A stretch of 64,000 bases of DNA from Polynucleobacter sp. AP-Nino-20-G2 (GCF_018688235.1 NZ_CP061313.1:310001-374000); one strand, 5' to 3'. Shown: positions 33,086 to 41,458, numbered from the stretch's first letter. The notes: generated by a model from the sequence alone, not told the origin. A program made the numbers and translations.

Positions 33086-33900
33086 TGCAGTGAAATCCTG
33101 ATTGCTTGTGCTGAAAATAGTTGAAGACATGGATGATGGGTATTCCCCGAAATACTGACTACCTTAGTTAGTGCATCTGCATGCATACATTCTTTGGCAA
33201 TGACTGAATATGATCCCGAAAAGTCTATATGCTCTTCGCTGATGGGATCGATCATGTAACTTTTTGTATTGGAATCTCGTTTTGCAAAATACAGACTGCT
33301 TGTTGCAATCGCACCTTCACACATGTCACCCATCCGGATGAGCTCATGAGGGTTGCTTGGGTTTCTCAACTCGATGGCCTGCATCGTTTCACCAAAGACC
33401 CGAATATCTCCACCGGCATTGACTGAGCCAGAAGGAATGCCTGCGTATTTGAGGGCGTCTATCGCCATATCCACCGCAAAGCCTTTGGCGATGCCACCCA
33501 GATCAAGGCAAAGGGGTAAGTGCGAATAAATCAGGGTGGGCTCAAGAAACTGCAGATGCTCAATTCCGCCACATTGAAGCGCTTGATCATTAAGATGCCG
33601 GGGCAGAAGTTTTGCTGCCACTAAATGCTGCCCAATGCCGCAATTAAACAAGCCATCCGAATGTTGGTAAATTTCCAAGGCAGTAGTGAGTACTTTAGCG
33701 GTCCAGGGATCGATACGGATGGGTGCTATATGAGCGCCGGCATTGATCTTGGATAGCTCGCTATCCACCTGATGAAATGCCATCAGCTTCTGTATTTTTT
33801 CAATCGCTGAAAATGCGAGCTCAATTGCTTTGGGGGCATTAGCCACCTCCGCCGTAGATATCTCTACAAAAGTGCCTAAAAGTGGTTTGCAACGGATCAT
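33082..33900 (-). CDS. apbE: FAD:protein FMN transferase ApbE
   Basis: A 272-residue ApbE-family flavin transferase, which splits FAD and attaches FMN covalently to Thr of a target protein outside the cytoplasm. It begins with CKPLLGTFVEI; DLGGIAKGFAVDMA and GSVNAGGDIRVFG are the FAD and Mg2+ binding motifs, and ATSSLYF comes later. No long signal peptide is apparent; the start at 33900 overlaps the FMN-binding gene by four bases. Its target is almost surely that neighbour, which has the matching GGATLS acceptor motif. If both really are periplasmic, translocation needs testing, since the N-terminus of this ApbE is short. Confidence 0.9.
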   Translation of the reverse strand: MIRCKPLLGTFVEISTAEVANAPKAIELAFSAIEKIQKLMAFHQVDSELSKINAGAHIAPIRIDPWTAKVLTTALEIYQHSDGLFNCGIGQHLVAAKLLPRHLNDQALQCGGIEHLQFLEPTLIYSHLPLCLDLGGIAKGFAVDMAIDALKYAGIPSGSVNAGGDIRVFGETMQAIELRNPSNPHELIRMGDMCEGAIATSSLYFAKRDSNTKSYMIDPISEEHIDFSGSYSVIAKECMHADALTKVVSISGNTHHPCLQLFSAQAIRISLQ

Positions 33901-34445
33901 TTTGCTTTGGGCCCTGCTGGCTTAAGGGCTAAGTCATACAAGACAGCAACACGTTTAACCCCATCAGTTAAATGTTTACAGGAGAGGGTTGCCCCACCAA
34001 TATTCTGAATATCTTGATTGAGCTTGATTGGATCGGCTGCGGTTTTACCAATGAACTGATTGCGCCATTGCGCTTCAGCCACTTCATATCCATAAGACTC
34101 GACGTACTCTAGGATTTCAATTCCGGTAATGCTGCCTGTAGGGCTGAGTGCGACTGCATAGGTAATCATCTCATGCTTGCCGACCACCTCATCAACGACA
34201 AGCCAACCTCCATCGGCAGTCCTCCAAATCCGATCGCCTTGAAATGGGTGGCGAATACTAGAGGCAGAGCGCATCTTATCTTGAAGATCATCAGTAATGA
34301 TGATGGGATTCTTTGTTAATGCCTTATTGGGAAAAAGAATTTTCTGGGCTTGATCTGTCGATACGTAGATCTTGGCATGCGCAACAATCGGTGCACATGC
34401 CGCAGCAAGGCCAATCATCAGTAGGGGGTTGGGTTTCCAGTTCAT
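33897..34445 (-). CDS. Periplasmic FMN-binding protein, ApbE target
   Basis: A 182-residue protein with a signal peptide (MNWKPNPLLMIGLAAACA, ending AHA near residue 24) and an FMN-binding domain of the NqrC/RnfG type. The acceptor motif NIGGATLSCKHLTDGVKR near the C-terminus holds the Thr expected to take FMN from ApbE. Earlier segments such as EMITYAVALSPTGSITGIEILEYVES are the beta core. It is followed, with a four-base overlap, by apbE, and preceded by a 59-residue peptide gene and an outer-membrane protein gene. A periplasmic redox carrier is inferred; an iron link is suggested by Fur boxes upstream. Confidence 0.88.
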   Translation of the reverse strand: MNWKPNPLLMIGLAAACAPIVAHAKIYVSTDQAQKILFPNKALTKNPIIITDDLQDKMRSASSIRHPFQGDRIWRTADGGWLVVDEVVGKHEMITYAVALSPTGSITGIEILEYVESYGYEVAEAQWRNQFIGKTAADPIKLNQDIQNIGGATLSCKHLTDGVKRVAVLYDLALKPAGPKAK

Positions 34446-34482
34446 AGCATTCTATTTTGTAGATTAAATAGGTAATGAGTCG

Positions 34483-34662
34483 CTAAGCGATTAAGAGATC
34501 GCTTGCTTTACAGCAAAGTGTTTGAAGTTCTGGGCTACTCTCTTTGAGCTCTGCCAGTGCTTCAAACATCATCAATGCTCTTTCTCTCGCAATCGCGCAA
34601 TGGGTCGTCTGAAATTGAATCAGATGGGTTAATGCTGCCATTAATAGATTTTGTGTTTGCAT
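34483..34662 (-). CDS. Small Cys-containing protein (59 aa) in the flavin operon
   Basis: A 59-codon frame with a textbook AAGGAG ribosome site seven bases before its ATG. The product is a soluble helical protein with no signal peptide: MQTQNLLMAALTHLIQFQ, then HCAIARERALMMFEALAEL, and a Cys pair in TLCCKAS before the end. No family is recognised. It sits 32 bases after the outer-membrane protein gene and 37 before the FMN-binding gene, all on the same strand, so it belongs to the operon. The Cys residues and His could bind metal. Confidence 0.7.
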   Translation of the reverse strand: MQTQNLLMAALTHLIQFQTTHCAIARERALMMFEALAELKESSPELQTLCCKASDLLIA

Positions 34663-34694
34663 GATTACTCCTTGGTGATTACAAGAGACTTTCT

Positions 34695-35609
34695 TTAGTT
34701 GAGTGGGAATCCGACTTTGACAATGAATTCATTGACAGAATGGCTATCCCAAACGCGGGCATTGGAACATTCAGCTGTGCCATCACCCATGCAGGTGTTA
34801 CCTTTAAGCTGATAGCGCCAGGCGCCAGTGACCCACCAATCTTTCTCTGCGTAGTGCAAGTTAGGGCCGACGAAAGTTGCTTTTTGGACTTGATTCTGAA
34901 GGTTGTAACTAGAGTAGTCATTATGAAAGCGCGCCTCTACGCCGCCAGACCACTTGGGTGCAAATCGATAGGTCGCTCCAATGAGGAAGTCCAGCATAGA
35001 TTCGGGTACGTTGCCATTGCCAACAAATTTCAATTGCTCATTAGCTGCAACAACGTTTCCAGCCACTATTAACTTATCGTCAATGAAGTTGGATTGCAGT
35101 AGCAACCTAGCTTCAATTTCATTTTTGTTTTTACCAATAGTGGGCTCTAAATAGAGGCCAACTCCAACTGGTGAGGTCACTGGATTGGTAATACGATAAA
35201 TAGCTTCTAGCGATCCACCTTCGATGCCACCTTTTCTATAAGGGGCGGCAGGATTGTGCGACTCAGGAACTGGTTGGCCGCCAGTACATGTCGGACTATC
35301 GCCACATGCCTCCGGGTTGGTGTAGTTCTGATTGGCATTGACGTAATACGCATTGAGGTATCCCGCTAGTTGGAAGTCATTCGTCACGCCGTATTCAAGC
35401 TCAGAACGTGAGAACCATGCGTTGTAGGAACCCGCGGCTTGTTGTTTATTGAGTTGTAAACGCTGCTCAAATTCAAGCTTACCCTTGGGTTGAAGATCTA
35501 AGGTGTAAATCCAACCAAACGCGCCTTCACCCGCATTGGCGAATGAAAAGTGAAGGGCGGTGGCCAAGAAGACGGCAAAGAGGGTGATGCGTTTAATAGT
35601 CATTTTCAT
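34695..35609 (-). CDS. Outer-membrane beta-barrel protein (DUF6662-like), first gene of the Fur-boxed operon
   Basis: A 304-residue exported protein: signal peptide of about 26 residues ending FANA, then a body full of alternating strands with aromatic residues (SRSELEYGVTNDFQLAGYLNAYYVN and GVEARFHNDYSSYNL), ending in VKVGFPLN. This is typical of a small outer-membrane barrel, like the DUF6662/DUF3570-type proteins. Two internal Cys lie in PEACGDSPTCTGG. It heads a five-gene operon with FMN-binding and ApbE genes. The Fur-box-like sites at 35635-35680 lie just upstream, so iron-starvation induction is inferred. It might move a metal complex or anchor the system. Confidence 0.75.
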   Translation of the reverse strand: MKMTIKRITLFAVFLATALHFSFANAGEGAFGWIYTLDLQPKGKLEFEQRLQLNKQQAAGSYNAWFSRSELEYGVTNDFQLAGYLNAYYVNANQNYTNPEACGDSPTCTGGQPVPESHNPAAPYRKGGIEGGSLEAIYRITNPVTSPVGVGLYLEPTIGKNKNEIEARLLLQSNFIDDKLIVAGNVVAANEQLKFVGNGNVPESMLDFLIGATYRFAPKWSGGVEARFHNDYSSYNLQNQVQKATFVGPNLHYAEKDWWVTGAWRYQLKGNTCMGDGTAECSNARVWDSHSVNEFIVKVGFPLN

Positions 35610-35634
35610 GGTGATGTGGGGCTGGTTGATAAAA

Positions 35635-35653
35635 GTAATTGAGAATCATTCGC
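35635..35653. promoter_or_regulatory. Fur-box-like site 1
   Basis: GTAATTGAGAATCATTCGC matches 13 of 19 bases of the GATAATGATAATCATTATC consensus, and its right part AATCATT is exact. It lies 26 bases before the outer-membrane gene's ATG. Confidence 0.5.
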
Positions 35654-35661
35654 AATATACA

Positions 35662-35680
35662 GTAAATGAGAACCATTATC
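35662..35680. promoter_or_regulatory. Fur-box-like site 2
   Basis: GTAAATGAGAACCATTATC matches 15 of 19 bases of the Fur consensus. With site 1 and a further half-site (TTGAGAATG at 35685-35693) it forms a cluster in the gap between the outer-membrane gene and the divergent DUF3820 gene, a typical arrangement for Fur repression. Confidence 0.65.
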
Positions 35681-35747
35681 AATATTGAGAATGACCACTT
35701 TTGCCCTGTTGTTGGGGGTATGGCTGAAGCCTGTAAGATTTGCTTCT

Positions 35748-35990
35748 ATGAACTCGGAAGCCCTAGAAAAGCTCGTATTAATGAAGATGCCTTTTGGTAA
35801 GCATGCTGGTCGCCGGCTTGCAGATCTGCCGGGTAATTATTTGGCGTGGTTTGCCAGGGAGGGCTTTCCTAAGGGGGAGCTTGGTGAGCTATTGGAGTTG
35901 ATGCACACCCTAGATCACAATGGTCTGAGGGGTCTATTGGGGCCAATTCAGCGGGCTCATGGGATTCATGAACGCAGCGAAGGCCGCTAA
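35748..35990 (+). CDS. DUF3820 family protein
   Basis: An 80-residue soluble protein of the DUF3820 family. The family core is here: MPFGKHAGRRLADLPGNYLAWFAREGFPKGELGELLELMH. The family is described as a putative quorum-sensing-regulated factor in annotation, and its function is not established. The start at 35748 gives the normal length; upstream in-frame codons to 35685 run through the Fur-box region and are not likely coding. The gene is divergent from the flavin operon and convergent with a nuclease gene. Confidence 0.85.
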   Translation: MNSEALEKLVLMKMPFGKHAGRRLADLPGNYLAWFAREGFPKGELGELLELMHTLDHNGLRGLLGPIQRAHGIHERSEGR

Positions 35991-37007
35991 TTATTTTGAT
36001 CGTACGATAGCCGTAACGCGGTTGCGCTCGTAACTTACATTAAGAGATTCAGGTGGGCTGCTTTGTATCAGCTCAACCTTAGTCTGGCTCTGCGCTTCTA
36101 TTTCTTGCGCCAATTTTTGTGCCAGCTCCACATTACGGTCATATTGCATCTGAACGCTAGCCACTCTGCCTGCTTGAATGCTGACAATGATTCCAGCTAC
36201 CTTGCTAGGTGAGTATTGGTCAAAGAAGACGGGGTACCAGCCGCCAACCAGTTGCTTTGGCGAGGAGGTGGACTTGCTTGCGTCCTTGGGAGGAGTGCTC
36301 CCACTCTCTAGCGGTAGATGAAAGTTAATCCCTGTTTTTTGAACTAGCTCCGCATAGGAGATCGGGGGACTCATTTGAGCATCATCAGAGTTATCCACCC
36401 AATAGGCCCACGCCACTTTTTTATTGGGGTCGTAGACTAATTTAAAGAGGTGGGCTGGAATCGTGACCCTCCCCCTTCCAATGCTTCCTAAACTACCGGT
36501 TGAGCCGGTAAAGATATAAATATCCCCTTCTGCTCTCTTGGCATATAAGCGAGTGGGCTCCTCAACCCGCTTTGCCCAGAGACCTTGATTGTTTTGTCTG
36601 GCCTGCGGCATCGTATTTGCCAGTGAAAAGGATTGAGCCATTCCCCGCTCTCGGGTCATATCCCCTGCTGGCACGTTATGCCCTCGGTCATATCCACTGC
36701 CACGATAGTCGGCAAGCAGTGCGCGCTCATGAAAAGGTAGTCTCGCCTCCTCATAAAACTGATTAGTGCGACGGGGGTGCGGAGCCAGAAGTTCCTGGCC
36801 GTTCAATTTCTCTACTGTATATATGGGCTTCTTATCTATAGGAGAGTAATAAATAGCGAAATCATCAAAGCAAAGGTCTCGCCCAACTTGAGGGCTGGTG
36901 GGGATTTGCTGCTCAGGGAAGAGGCTCTTGCACTGATCGAACGCAGCAGTCGCGCTAAGCGGTAAGCCAAGTGCCAGAAGCAGGAGAAGTCTTGTAATCC
37001 ATTTCAT
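35991..37007 (-). CDS. Exported DNA/RNA non-specific endonuclease
   Basis: A 338-residue nuclease of the NUC1/EndA (beta-beta-alpha metal) family. It has a signal peptide (MKWITRLLLLLALGLPLSATA, cleaving near residue 21) and the DRGHNVPAGDMTR catalytic motif with its general-base His and following metal ligands, then SFSLANTMPQARQNN with the metal-binding Asn. It cuts nucleic acids in the periplasm or outside, perhaps for nutrition or defence against incoming DNA. The C-terminal 100 residues include a Ser/Lys/Pro linker (SGSTPPKDASKSTSS) and an unassigned domain ending in a QMQYDRNVELAQKLAQ stretch. The Met at 37007 is chosen because it opens the signal peptide. Confidence 0.87.
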   Translation of the reverse strand: MKWITRLLLLLALGLPLSATAAFDQCKSLFPEQQIPTSPQVGRDLCFDDFAIYYSPIDKKPIYTVEKLNGQELLAPHPRRTNQFYEEARLPFHERALLADYRGSGYDRGHNVPAGDMTRERGMAQSFSLANTMPQARQNNQGLWAKRVEEPTRLYAKRAEGDIYIFTGSTGSLGSIGRGRVTIPAHLFKLVYDPNKKVAWAYWVDNSDDAQMSPPISYAELVQKTGINFHLPLESGSTPPKDASKSTSSPKQLVGGWYPVFFDQYSPSKVAGIIVSIQAGRVASVQMQYDRNVELAQKLAQEIEAQSQTKVELIQSSPPESLNVSYERNRVTAIVRSK

Positions 37008-37549
37008 TGTTTGACAGTGTAGGTGAGCTTTAATTTCGCAAAGCGTTTTTAAATACTCGCTTGAAGAATAAAAGGGCGCTAACAGGAAAAAAGTTAGCCC
37101 TATAGCTAGCATTTATAGGGGTTTACAAGCAATACACGCTGCAATTCAATGCCAATTTTTATCAATGAAATGGATCGCAGATTACAGCGTCCTGACTGTC
37201 TCGACATCACTACCGGTAGAAAAAAAGAAGTTCCTCGGTACTAGATGTATGGGGCAAGCTAGCTTTTTAATTCTTAAAAATAGCAAAAAAGTCCGTTTTT
37301 CGTCCCTTTTTTATAGTGTGAAATTAGCACTTACTAACTTATATAAGTTATTGAAATTAAACACATAAATTGAAATTGAATGAAGGTGAACAGGGGGATC
37401 AACTATTTCGAGATGTAAAAGTTATCGAAATGACTTTCTTTATTCTTGACTTGATATAAGAACCTTCTTAGGATGGCTCATGTTTTTTTACTTATTGCGG
37501 TGCAGCATAAATCAGAAGTTTGGTTTGGTGGGGTCCCGCAACACAATGA
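37008..37549. other. 540-base non-coding region upstream of the transglycosylase
   Basis: No gene is supported here. A 67-codon frame at 37165-37368 has no family resemblance. The right part is AT-rich with promoter-like tracts (around 37300-37480), and AAGCTAGCTT followed by TTT at 37256-37268 is a small palindrome. The region probably holds the promoters of the divergent nuclease and transglycosylase genes. Confidence 0.5.
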
Positions 37550-38533
37550 ATGATTAAATGTTTTTCAGCCAATTCGAGTGACTTGCAACAAGCGCAGCCA
37601 GCAACGGCTAGCGGCAAGGCGCTATTGGCCCATGCCTTATCACCCGTCTATCGGGTCTTAAATGGCTTACTGATTGTCAGCGTTTTCATGATTGTTGGAC
37701 TTTGGTTATCCGGCAACGGTACTCAAGCTGGCGCTTTCGACTTGGCCCGTGTGTTGGTTCCGGATGAGGCTCGTCAGATCGTTTGGCAAAACGGCTTTGG
37801 AATGCTCGACCAATATCAAGAAGAGCAGCCAAGAGTGGCGGCCGATAAAGAGATCGCCACCGTGATTTATGGCAAGCCCGCACCCGCTCCCAAGACGGGC
37901 TTGGTGAGCGCTCAGCAGCAAACAGTTGCCTTATTAATGCCTTCTGTCGCCAACGCACAGGTTAAGCCCATCTCCCATCTATCAGATCGCATCCCAGTAT
38001 CGAAAATCGATCCTCAAGCGCTCGACTCCAAGTTGATGGTCTCAGTTCAAAACCAACGCGCTGTGGCCGATTTCTTTGAGAAGAAGTACAAGCTCGACCG
38101 CGCAAAGATTGAAGAGTATGTCTCCAATACCGTGTTGATCGCCAAAGAGGTCAATATTGATCCAGTTCTGCTATTGGCGGTGATCTCCGTTGAGTCGAAT
38201 TTCAATCCATTGACTAAGAGTCAGGCTGGCGCAGAAGGTTTGATGCAAGTGATGACCTCCATTCACAAAGATAAATATGCTTTGTATGGCGGTGCAACGG
38301 ATGCGGTAAAGCCTGAGGTCAATATTCGGGTTGGTGCTTACATATTGAAGTATCTGATTGCCACCAGCGGTTCATTGCGTAATGGCTTGAAATTCTATGT
38401 GGGTGCTGGCAATGCAGATAATGATGGCGGCTATACCGATAAGGTGATGGCCGAAAGAAATCGCATCATTGGTTTGTGCCAAACAACCTCATCCAACAAA
38501 CTCACTATGAACGGGAAAGATTTACGTTCTTAA
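37550..38533 (+). CDS. Membrane-anchored lytic transglycosylase (SLT family)
   Basis: A 327-residue protein with one N-terminal transmembrane helix (about residues 38-58, RVLNGLLIVSVFMIVGLWL), a long periplasmic linker, and a C-terminal SLT lysozyme-like domain from about residue 180. The catalytic Glu is in LLAVISVESNFNPLTKS, then AGAEGLMQVM and the later YILKYLIATSGSLRNGLKFY and YVGAGNADN segments. It cleaves peptidoglycan glycan strands to 1,6-anhydro products, for turnover or for placing envelope machines. It is alone, preceded by a long non-coding stretch and followed by a hairpin. Confidence 0.88.
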   Translation: MIKCFSANSSDLQQAQPATASGKALLAHALSPVYRVLNGLLIVSVFMIVGLWLSGNGTQAGAFDLARVLVPDEARQIVWQNGFGMLDQYQEEQPRVAADKEIATVIYGKPAPAPKTGLVSAQQQTVALLMPSVANAQVKPISHLSDRIPVSKIDPQALDSKLMVSVQNQRAVADFFEKKYKLDRAKIEEYVSNTVLIAKEVNIDPVLLLAVISVESNFNPLTKSQAGAEGLMQVMTSIHKDKYALYGGATDAVKPEVNIRVGAYILKYLIATSGSLRNGLKFYVGAGNADNDGGYTDKVMAERNRIIGLCQTTSSNKLTMNGKDLRS

Positions 38534-38559
38534 GCGGTCGAGCTGCATCTCAAAAAATG

Positions 38560-38582
38560 AAGGCCACTCAATGAGTGGCCTT
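38560..38582 (+). terminator. Hairpin after the transglycosylase gene
   Basis: A ten-base stem AAGGCCACTC / GAGTGGCCTT with an AAT loop and a T-rich tail (TTGTTCTTT). It lies between convergent genes and can end transcripts from either side. Confidence 0.65.
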
Positions 38583-38610
38583 GTTCTTTCTGGGCATTAG
38601 TCAGCAGAAA

Positions 38611-38958
38611 TTAATTTACACCATGCAATTCCACATCAAATACTAGAGTTGCGTTTGGTGGGATGACGCCACCAGCGCCACGCGGACCATAGCCCATTTC
38701 AGAAGGGATGATGAGGGTGCGCTTGCCGCCAATTTTCATTCCCGCTACACCTTGATCCCAGCCCTTAATCACATGGCCAGCACCCAGTGGAAAGCTAAAC
38801 AGCTGACCGCGGTCTAAAGAGCTATCAAATTTTTGACCCTTATGATCGGGCGCGTTCTCATCGTATAACCAGCCGGTGTAATGGACATCCACATGATTGC
38901 CAGCTGCTGCCTCTTTGCCATCACCTACAACGGTATCGATTTTTTTAAGTTCACTCAT
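38611..38958 (-). CDS. FKBP-type peptidyl-prolyl isomerase
   Basis: A 115-residue single-domain FKBP, which speeds cis-trans turns at prolyl bonds in the cytoplasm. The core VHYTGWLYD, KFDSSLDRGQLFSFPLGAGHVIKGWDQGVAGMKIGGKRTL and GYGPRGAGGVIPPNATLVFDVEL is complete, with the hydrophobic active-site residues Tyr, Phe, Asp and Trp in place. The start at 38958 follows an AGGAAGAG ribosome site; the longer frame to 39054 overlaps the divergent neighbour and is rejected. No signal peptide is present. Confidence 0.93.
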   Translation of the reverse strand: MSELKKIDTVVGDGKEAAAGNHVDVHYTGWLYDENAPDHKGQKFDSSLDRGQLFSFPLGAGHVIKGWDQGVAGMKIGGKRTLIIPSEMGYGPRGAGGVIPPNATLVFDVELHGVN

Positions 38959-39033
38959 GCTTCTCTTCCTCTTTGGCTGAAATTGAAGGGCTAGTATATT
39001 CTGAGCCTTATCTTTTTGTTTCCGTGAATCTAA

Positions 39034-40050
39034 ATGACAAACTTCTGGCCTCATTCAGCTTATAAAACCCTTGACGTAGGTTCTGACAATCAATTGTTGC
39101 TTACAGATGATTTTTTACGAACCTATTTACTTCGGCCAGAGTTAAATCTCGTTCCTGAATCTTGTGATGCGGAGCGCAGCTTGCATCAGCGTTTAATGGC
39201 TGATCCGCGCGTAGTGATTGCCGAGGCTGAGATTGCTGCGATGTTAGATGCGGATATTCAAGCGAACTATCAAGTTTGGTTGAGGTACCGAGCCAAACTA
39301 TTGGCAGCGAGCTCTCTAGAGAATTTTTATATGAGCTTATTTAAGGGGGATGGTGTGGATGTGCCACCTTTATTTATCTCTGGACTGGCGCAAATATTTA
39401 TTCGACATATTTTGGGTGAAGACTGCCATCCACTCGATGCACGTATGGGTGAACTATTTTTTAGAACGCAAAAGATTAGCGTCCTCGATGAAGGTGTCGT
39501 GATGGGCGCTGACGATGAGGTTGTTGCTCGTAATGCGCAGGCTGGTGAGACTGGCAACATCATGGATCTTCTCAAAGGGAAGTCGATGGCAATGCGCTCA
39601 ATCGATTTGGATGTCTTGCACGAAGAGAATGCAGAACTCTATTGGGACAAGAATGAAGATTATGACTTTGCGGTGCAGCTCAATTTTGGTCAGCCTCCCA
39701 TCAATCATTTCTGCCGCGTGCTCGAGAAGTGGGTAAGCCACTTTTTGGGCATTGAAGTGCGCATTACTCCCATGCAGCAAATTACTGATCCGAAATGGTC
39801 ATGGCATGTTGGTCTTGATGCGACAGCGACAGATATTCTGAATAAGCTCTATAACAAAGAGCCTGTTGATGCGGATGATTTGGAAAAAATCATTTGCTTA
39901 TTTCGTTTGGACTTTATCGATGAGGCGGCCGTCTCATCAGCTCAAGCGGGTAAGCCGGTATACATGGGCATTGCAATGAATGATGAGAAACAGTTAAAGC
40001 TCAAACCCCAAAATCTCTTATTTAACTTGCCGCTGGCGAAAGCCTCTTAA
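39034..40050 (+). CDS. DUF6352 family protein, function unknown
   Basis: A 338-residue soluble protein without a signal peptide, starting TNFWPHSAYKTLDVGSDNQLLLTDDFLRTYLLRPEL, the opening typical of DUF6352 proteins in Burkholderiales. Later stretches include YRAKLLAASSLENFYMSLFKG and ARMGELFFRTQKISVLDEGVVMGADDE, and it ends with a DWHVGLD-like segment (KWSWHVGLDATATDILN). No catalytic motif is known for this family. It may be cytoplasmic and metabolic, but no function is established. The last 33 bases overlap the convergent MFS transporter gene. Confidence 0.8.
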   Translation: MTNFWPHSAYKTLDVGSDNQLLLTDDFLRTYLLRPELNLVPESCDAERSLHQRLMADPRVVIAEAEIAAMLDADIQANYQVWLRYRAKLLAASSLENFYMSLFKGDGVDVPPLFISGLAQIFIRHILGEDCHPLDARMGELFFRTQKISVLDEGVVMGADDEVVARNAQAGETGNIMDLLKGKSMAMRSIDLDVLHEENAELYWDKNEDYDFAVQLNFGQPPINHFCRVLEKWVSHFLGIEVRITPMQQITDPKWSWHVGLDATATDILNKLYNKEPVDADDLEKIICLFRLDFIDEAAVSSAQAGKPVYMGIAMNDEKQLKLKPQNLLFNLPLAKAS

Positions 40051-41208
40051 CCAAAGCAGTGCTGCTGCAGTGACAAACACAGGTATCAACGAACCCAGAT
40101 TGAGAATGTCCCAACCTTGAGAAGTGATTAAGGCGCCGGAGCCAAAAGAAGTGAATGCCATAGTGCCAAAGACGAAGAAGTTAATGGCTGCCTGCGCTTT
40201 GTCTCGCTCTTCAGGGCGATAGGCGGTCATTGCTAAAGAAGTAGAGCTAGTAAATAAAAAGTTCCAACCGACGCCTAGTAAAAATAGCGCGATTAAGAAT
40301 TGATGAAAATCCACACCCGTTAAAGCAATTGCAATACAGAACAAATTAAGAGCAACACCAACACCCATCATTTTGAGGGCGCCAAATCGTTGTATTAGCG
40401 AGCCAGTAAAAAATCCTGGCGCAAACATGCCGATCACGTGCCACTCCAATACCAGAGCTGTATCGGAAAACGGGAGTCCACAAATTTGCATCGCCAGCGG
40501 AGTGGCTGCCATTAATAAATTCATGACACCATATCCAAGCGAAGCGCCAATAACGGCAACCATAAAGACGGGTTGACGCAAGATCGTTTTGAGATCGCGA
40601 CCATCTGAAAGCGAGTGATGGGTTTTAAATTCCTCGGGGAAGTGAATGCACTGCATCACGATGATTCCAATAACACCGGCAATGGATAGGGTGAGGTAGG
40701 CGCCTAAAAATGCCGTTTCAAAGAGATTCTTAGTCCAGGACGCCAAGTTTGGACCAATCACCGCCCCCAAAATTCCTCCGGCCAATACCCAAGAAACTGC
40801 CTTATCCCTTTGGCTGGCAACTGTTAGCTCGGCGGCGGCAAATCGATAGAGCTGTCCATTGGCGCTGTAATAACCGGCAATAAATGTGCCTAGGACTAGG
40901 AGCCAGAAGTTTCGAGAGATTGCAGCGTAGGCGCATAGCAATGCTGAAAATACAGCCACCAGGAGGCCTAGCTGAAATGAGATCTTGCGCCCAAAGTAGT
41001 TTTGCGATTTAGCGACGATGGAGGTGGAGAAAGCGCCCCCAACTACATAGCCCATTACAGGTAAGGTAGCCATCCAAGCTACTGGGCTTAGACTGAGACC
41101 AACAAGACCATTGATGGCGATAAAAGTGACGTTATTCGTCAGAAATAAGCCCTGGCACAGGATCAGTAGCACCAGGTTTTTATTGAGTAGAGGGTGCTTG
41201 CTGGTCAT
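40018..41208 (-). CDS. MFS transporter
   Basis: A 396-residue major-facilitator protein with twelve predicted helices in two halves. The intracellular loop after helix two contains AKSQNYFGRKISFQLGLL, the MFS signature. The pattern of small residues, and a GSGALITSQGWDILN segment between late helices, fits the drug/proton or sugar-type DHA families. It may export a drug or metabolite; the substrate is not identifiable. It is not in an operon: the upstream gap (41209-41458) faces the divergent icd gene, and its 3' end overlaps the DUF6352 gene. Confidence 0.85.
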   Translation of the reverse strand: MTSKHPLLNKNLVLLILCQGLFLTNNVTFIAINGLVGLSLSPVAWMATLPVMGYVVGGAFSTSIVAKSQNYFGRKISFQLGLLVAVFSALLCAYAAISRNFWLLVLGTFIAGYYSANGQLYRFAAAELTVASQRDKAVSWVLAGGILGAVIGPNLASWTKNLFETAFLGAYLTLSIAGVIGIIVMQCIHFPEEFKTHHSLSDGRDLKTILRQPVFMVAVIGASLGYGVMNLLMAATPLAMQICGLPFSDTALVLEWHVIGMFAPGFFTGSLIQRFGALKMMGVGVALNLFCIAIALTGVDFHQFLIALFLLGVGWNFLFTSSTSLAMTAYRPEERDKAQAAINFFVFGTMAFTSFGSGALITSQGWDILNLGSLIPVFVTAAALLWLRGFRQRQVK

Positions 41209-41334
41209 GTATCGCAGTTTACGGTGTATTGGAGATAAATATTGCCTTGGTGGAATCCCTTAAATTGACCCTCTAAAGCCACTTTGGTGCCCAAATCGCC
41301 TTAAATGGCTAGGGTCGATGATTTAAAATGGAAA

Positions 41335-41426
41335 ACTCGGTCCGGTGCGTGAAATGACATCAAAAGGCAGCCAAAAGCGCCTGAGTGTGGCGCACGGAAT
41401 GCGAGAGTGTCTCGGCAAAGTCCGAG
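41335..41426 (+). ncRNA. Structured 5' leader of icd
   Basis: The icd leader folds into complementary segments. CCGGTGCG (41342-41349, one bulged G) pairs with CGCACGG (41391-41397); CTCG (41336-41339) can pair with CGAG (41402-41405); and CTCGG (41411-41415) pairs with CCGAG (41422-41426). The first CTCGG can also pair with the last CCGAG, giving an alternative fold. The hairpin ends 33 bases before the start codon. From memory, a structured RNA family named icd-II occurs upstream of such genes in betaproteobacteria; I could not check it. The class of RNA is an inference. Confidence 0.5.
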
Positions 41427-41458
41427 CCTAACAATTTATCAATATTGAGGAAACATCA

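Noticed and set aside
33086..33130. Longer start for the four-helix membrane protein
   Set aside because: It would overlap apbE by 49 bases, whereas the ATG at 33085 gives a standard ATGA overlap.
37165..37368. 67-codon frame upstream of the transglycosylase
   Set aside because: AT-rich, no ribosome site and no recognisable fold; most likely chance.
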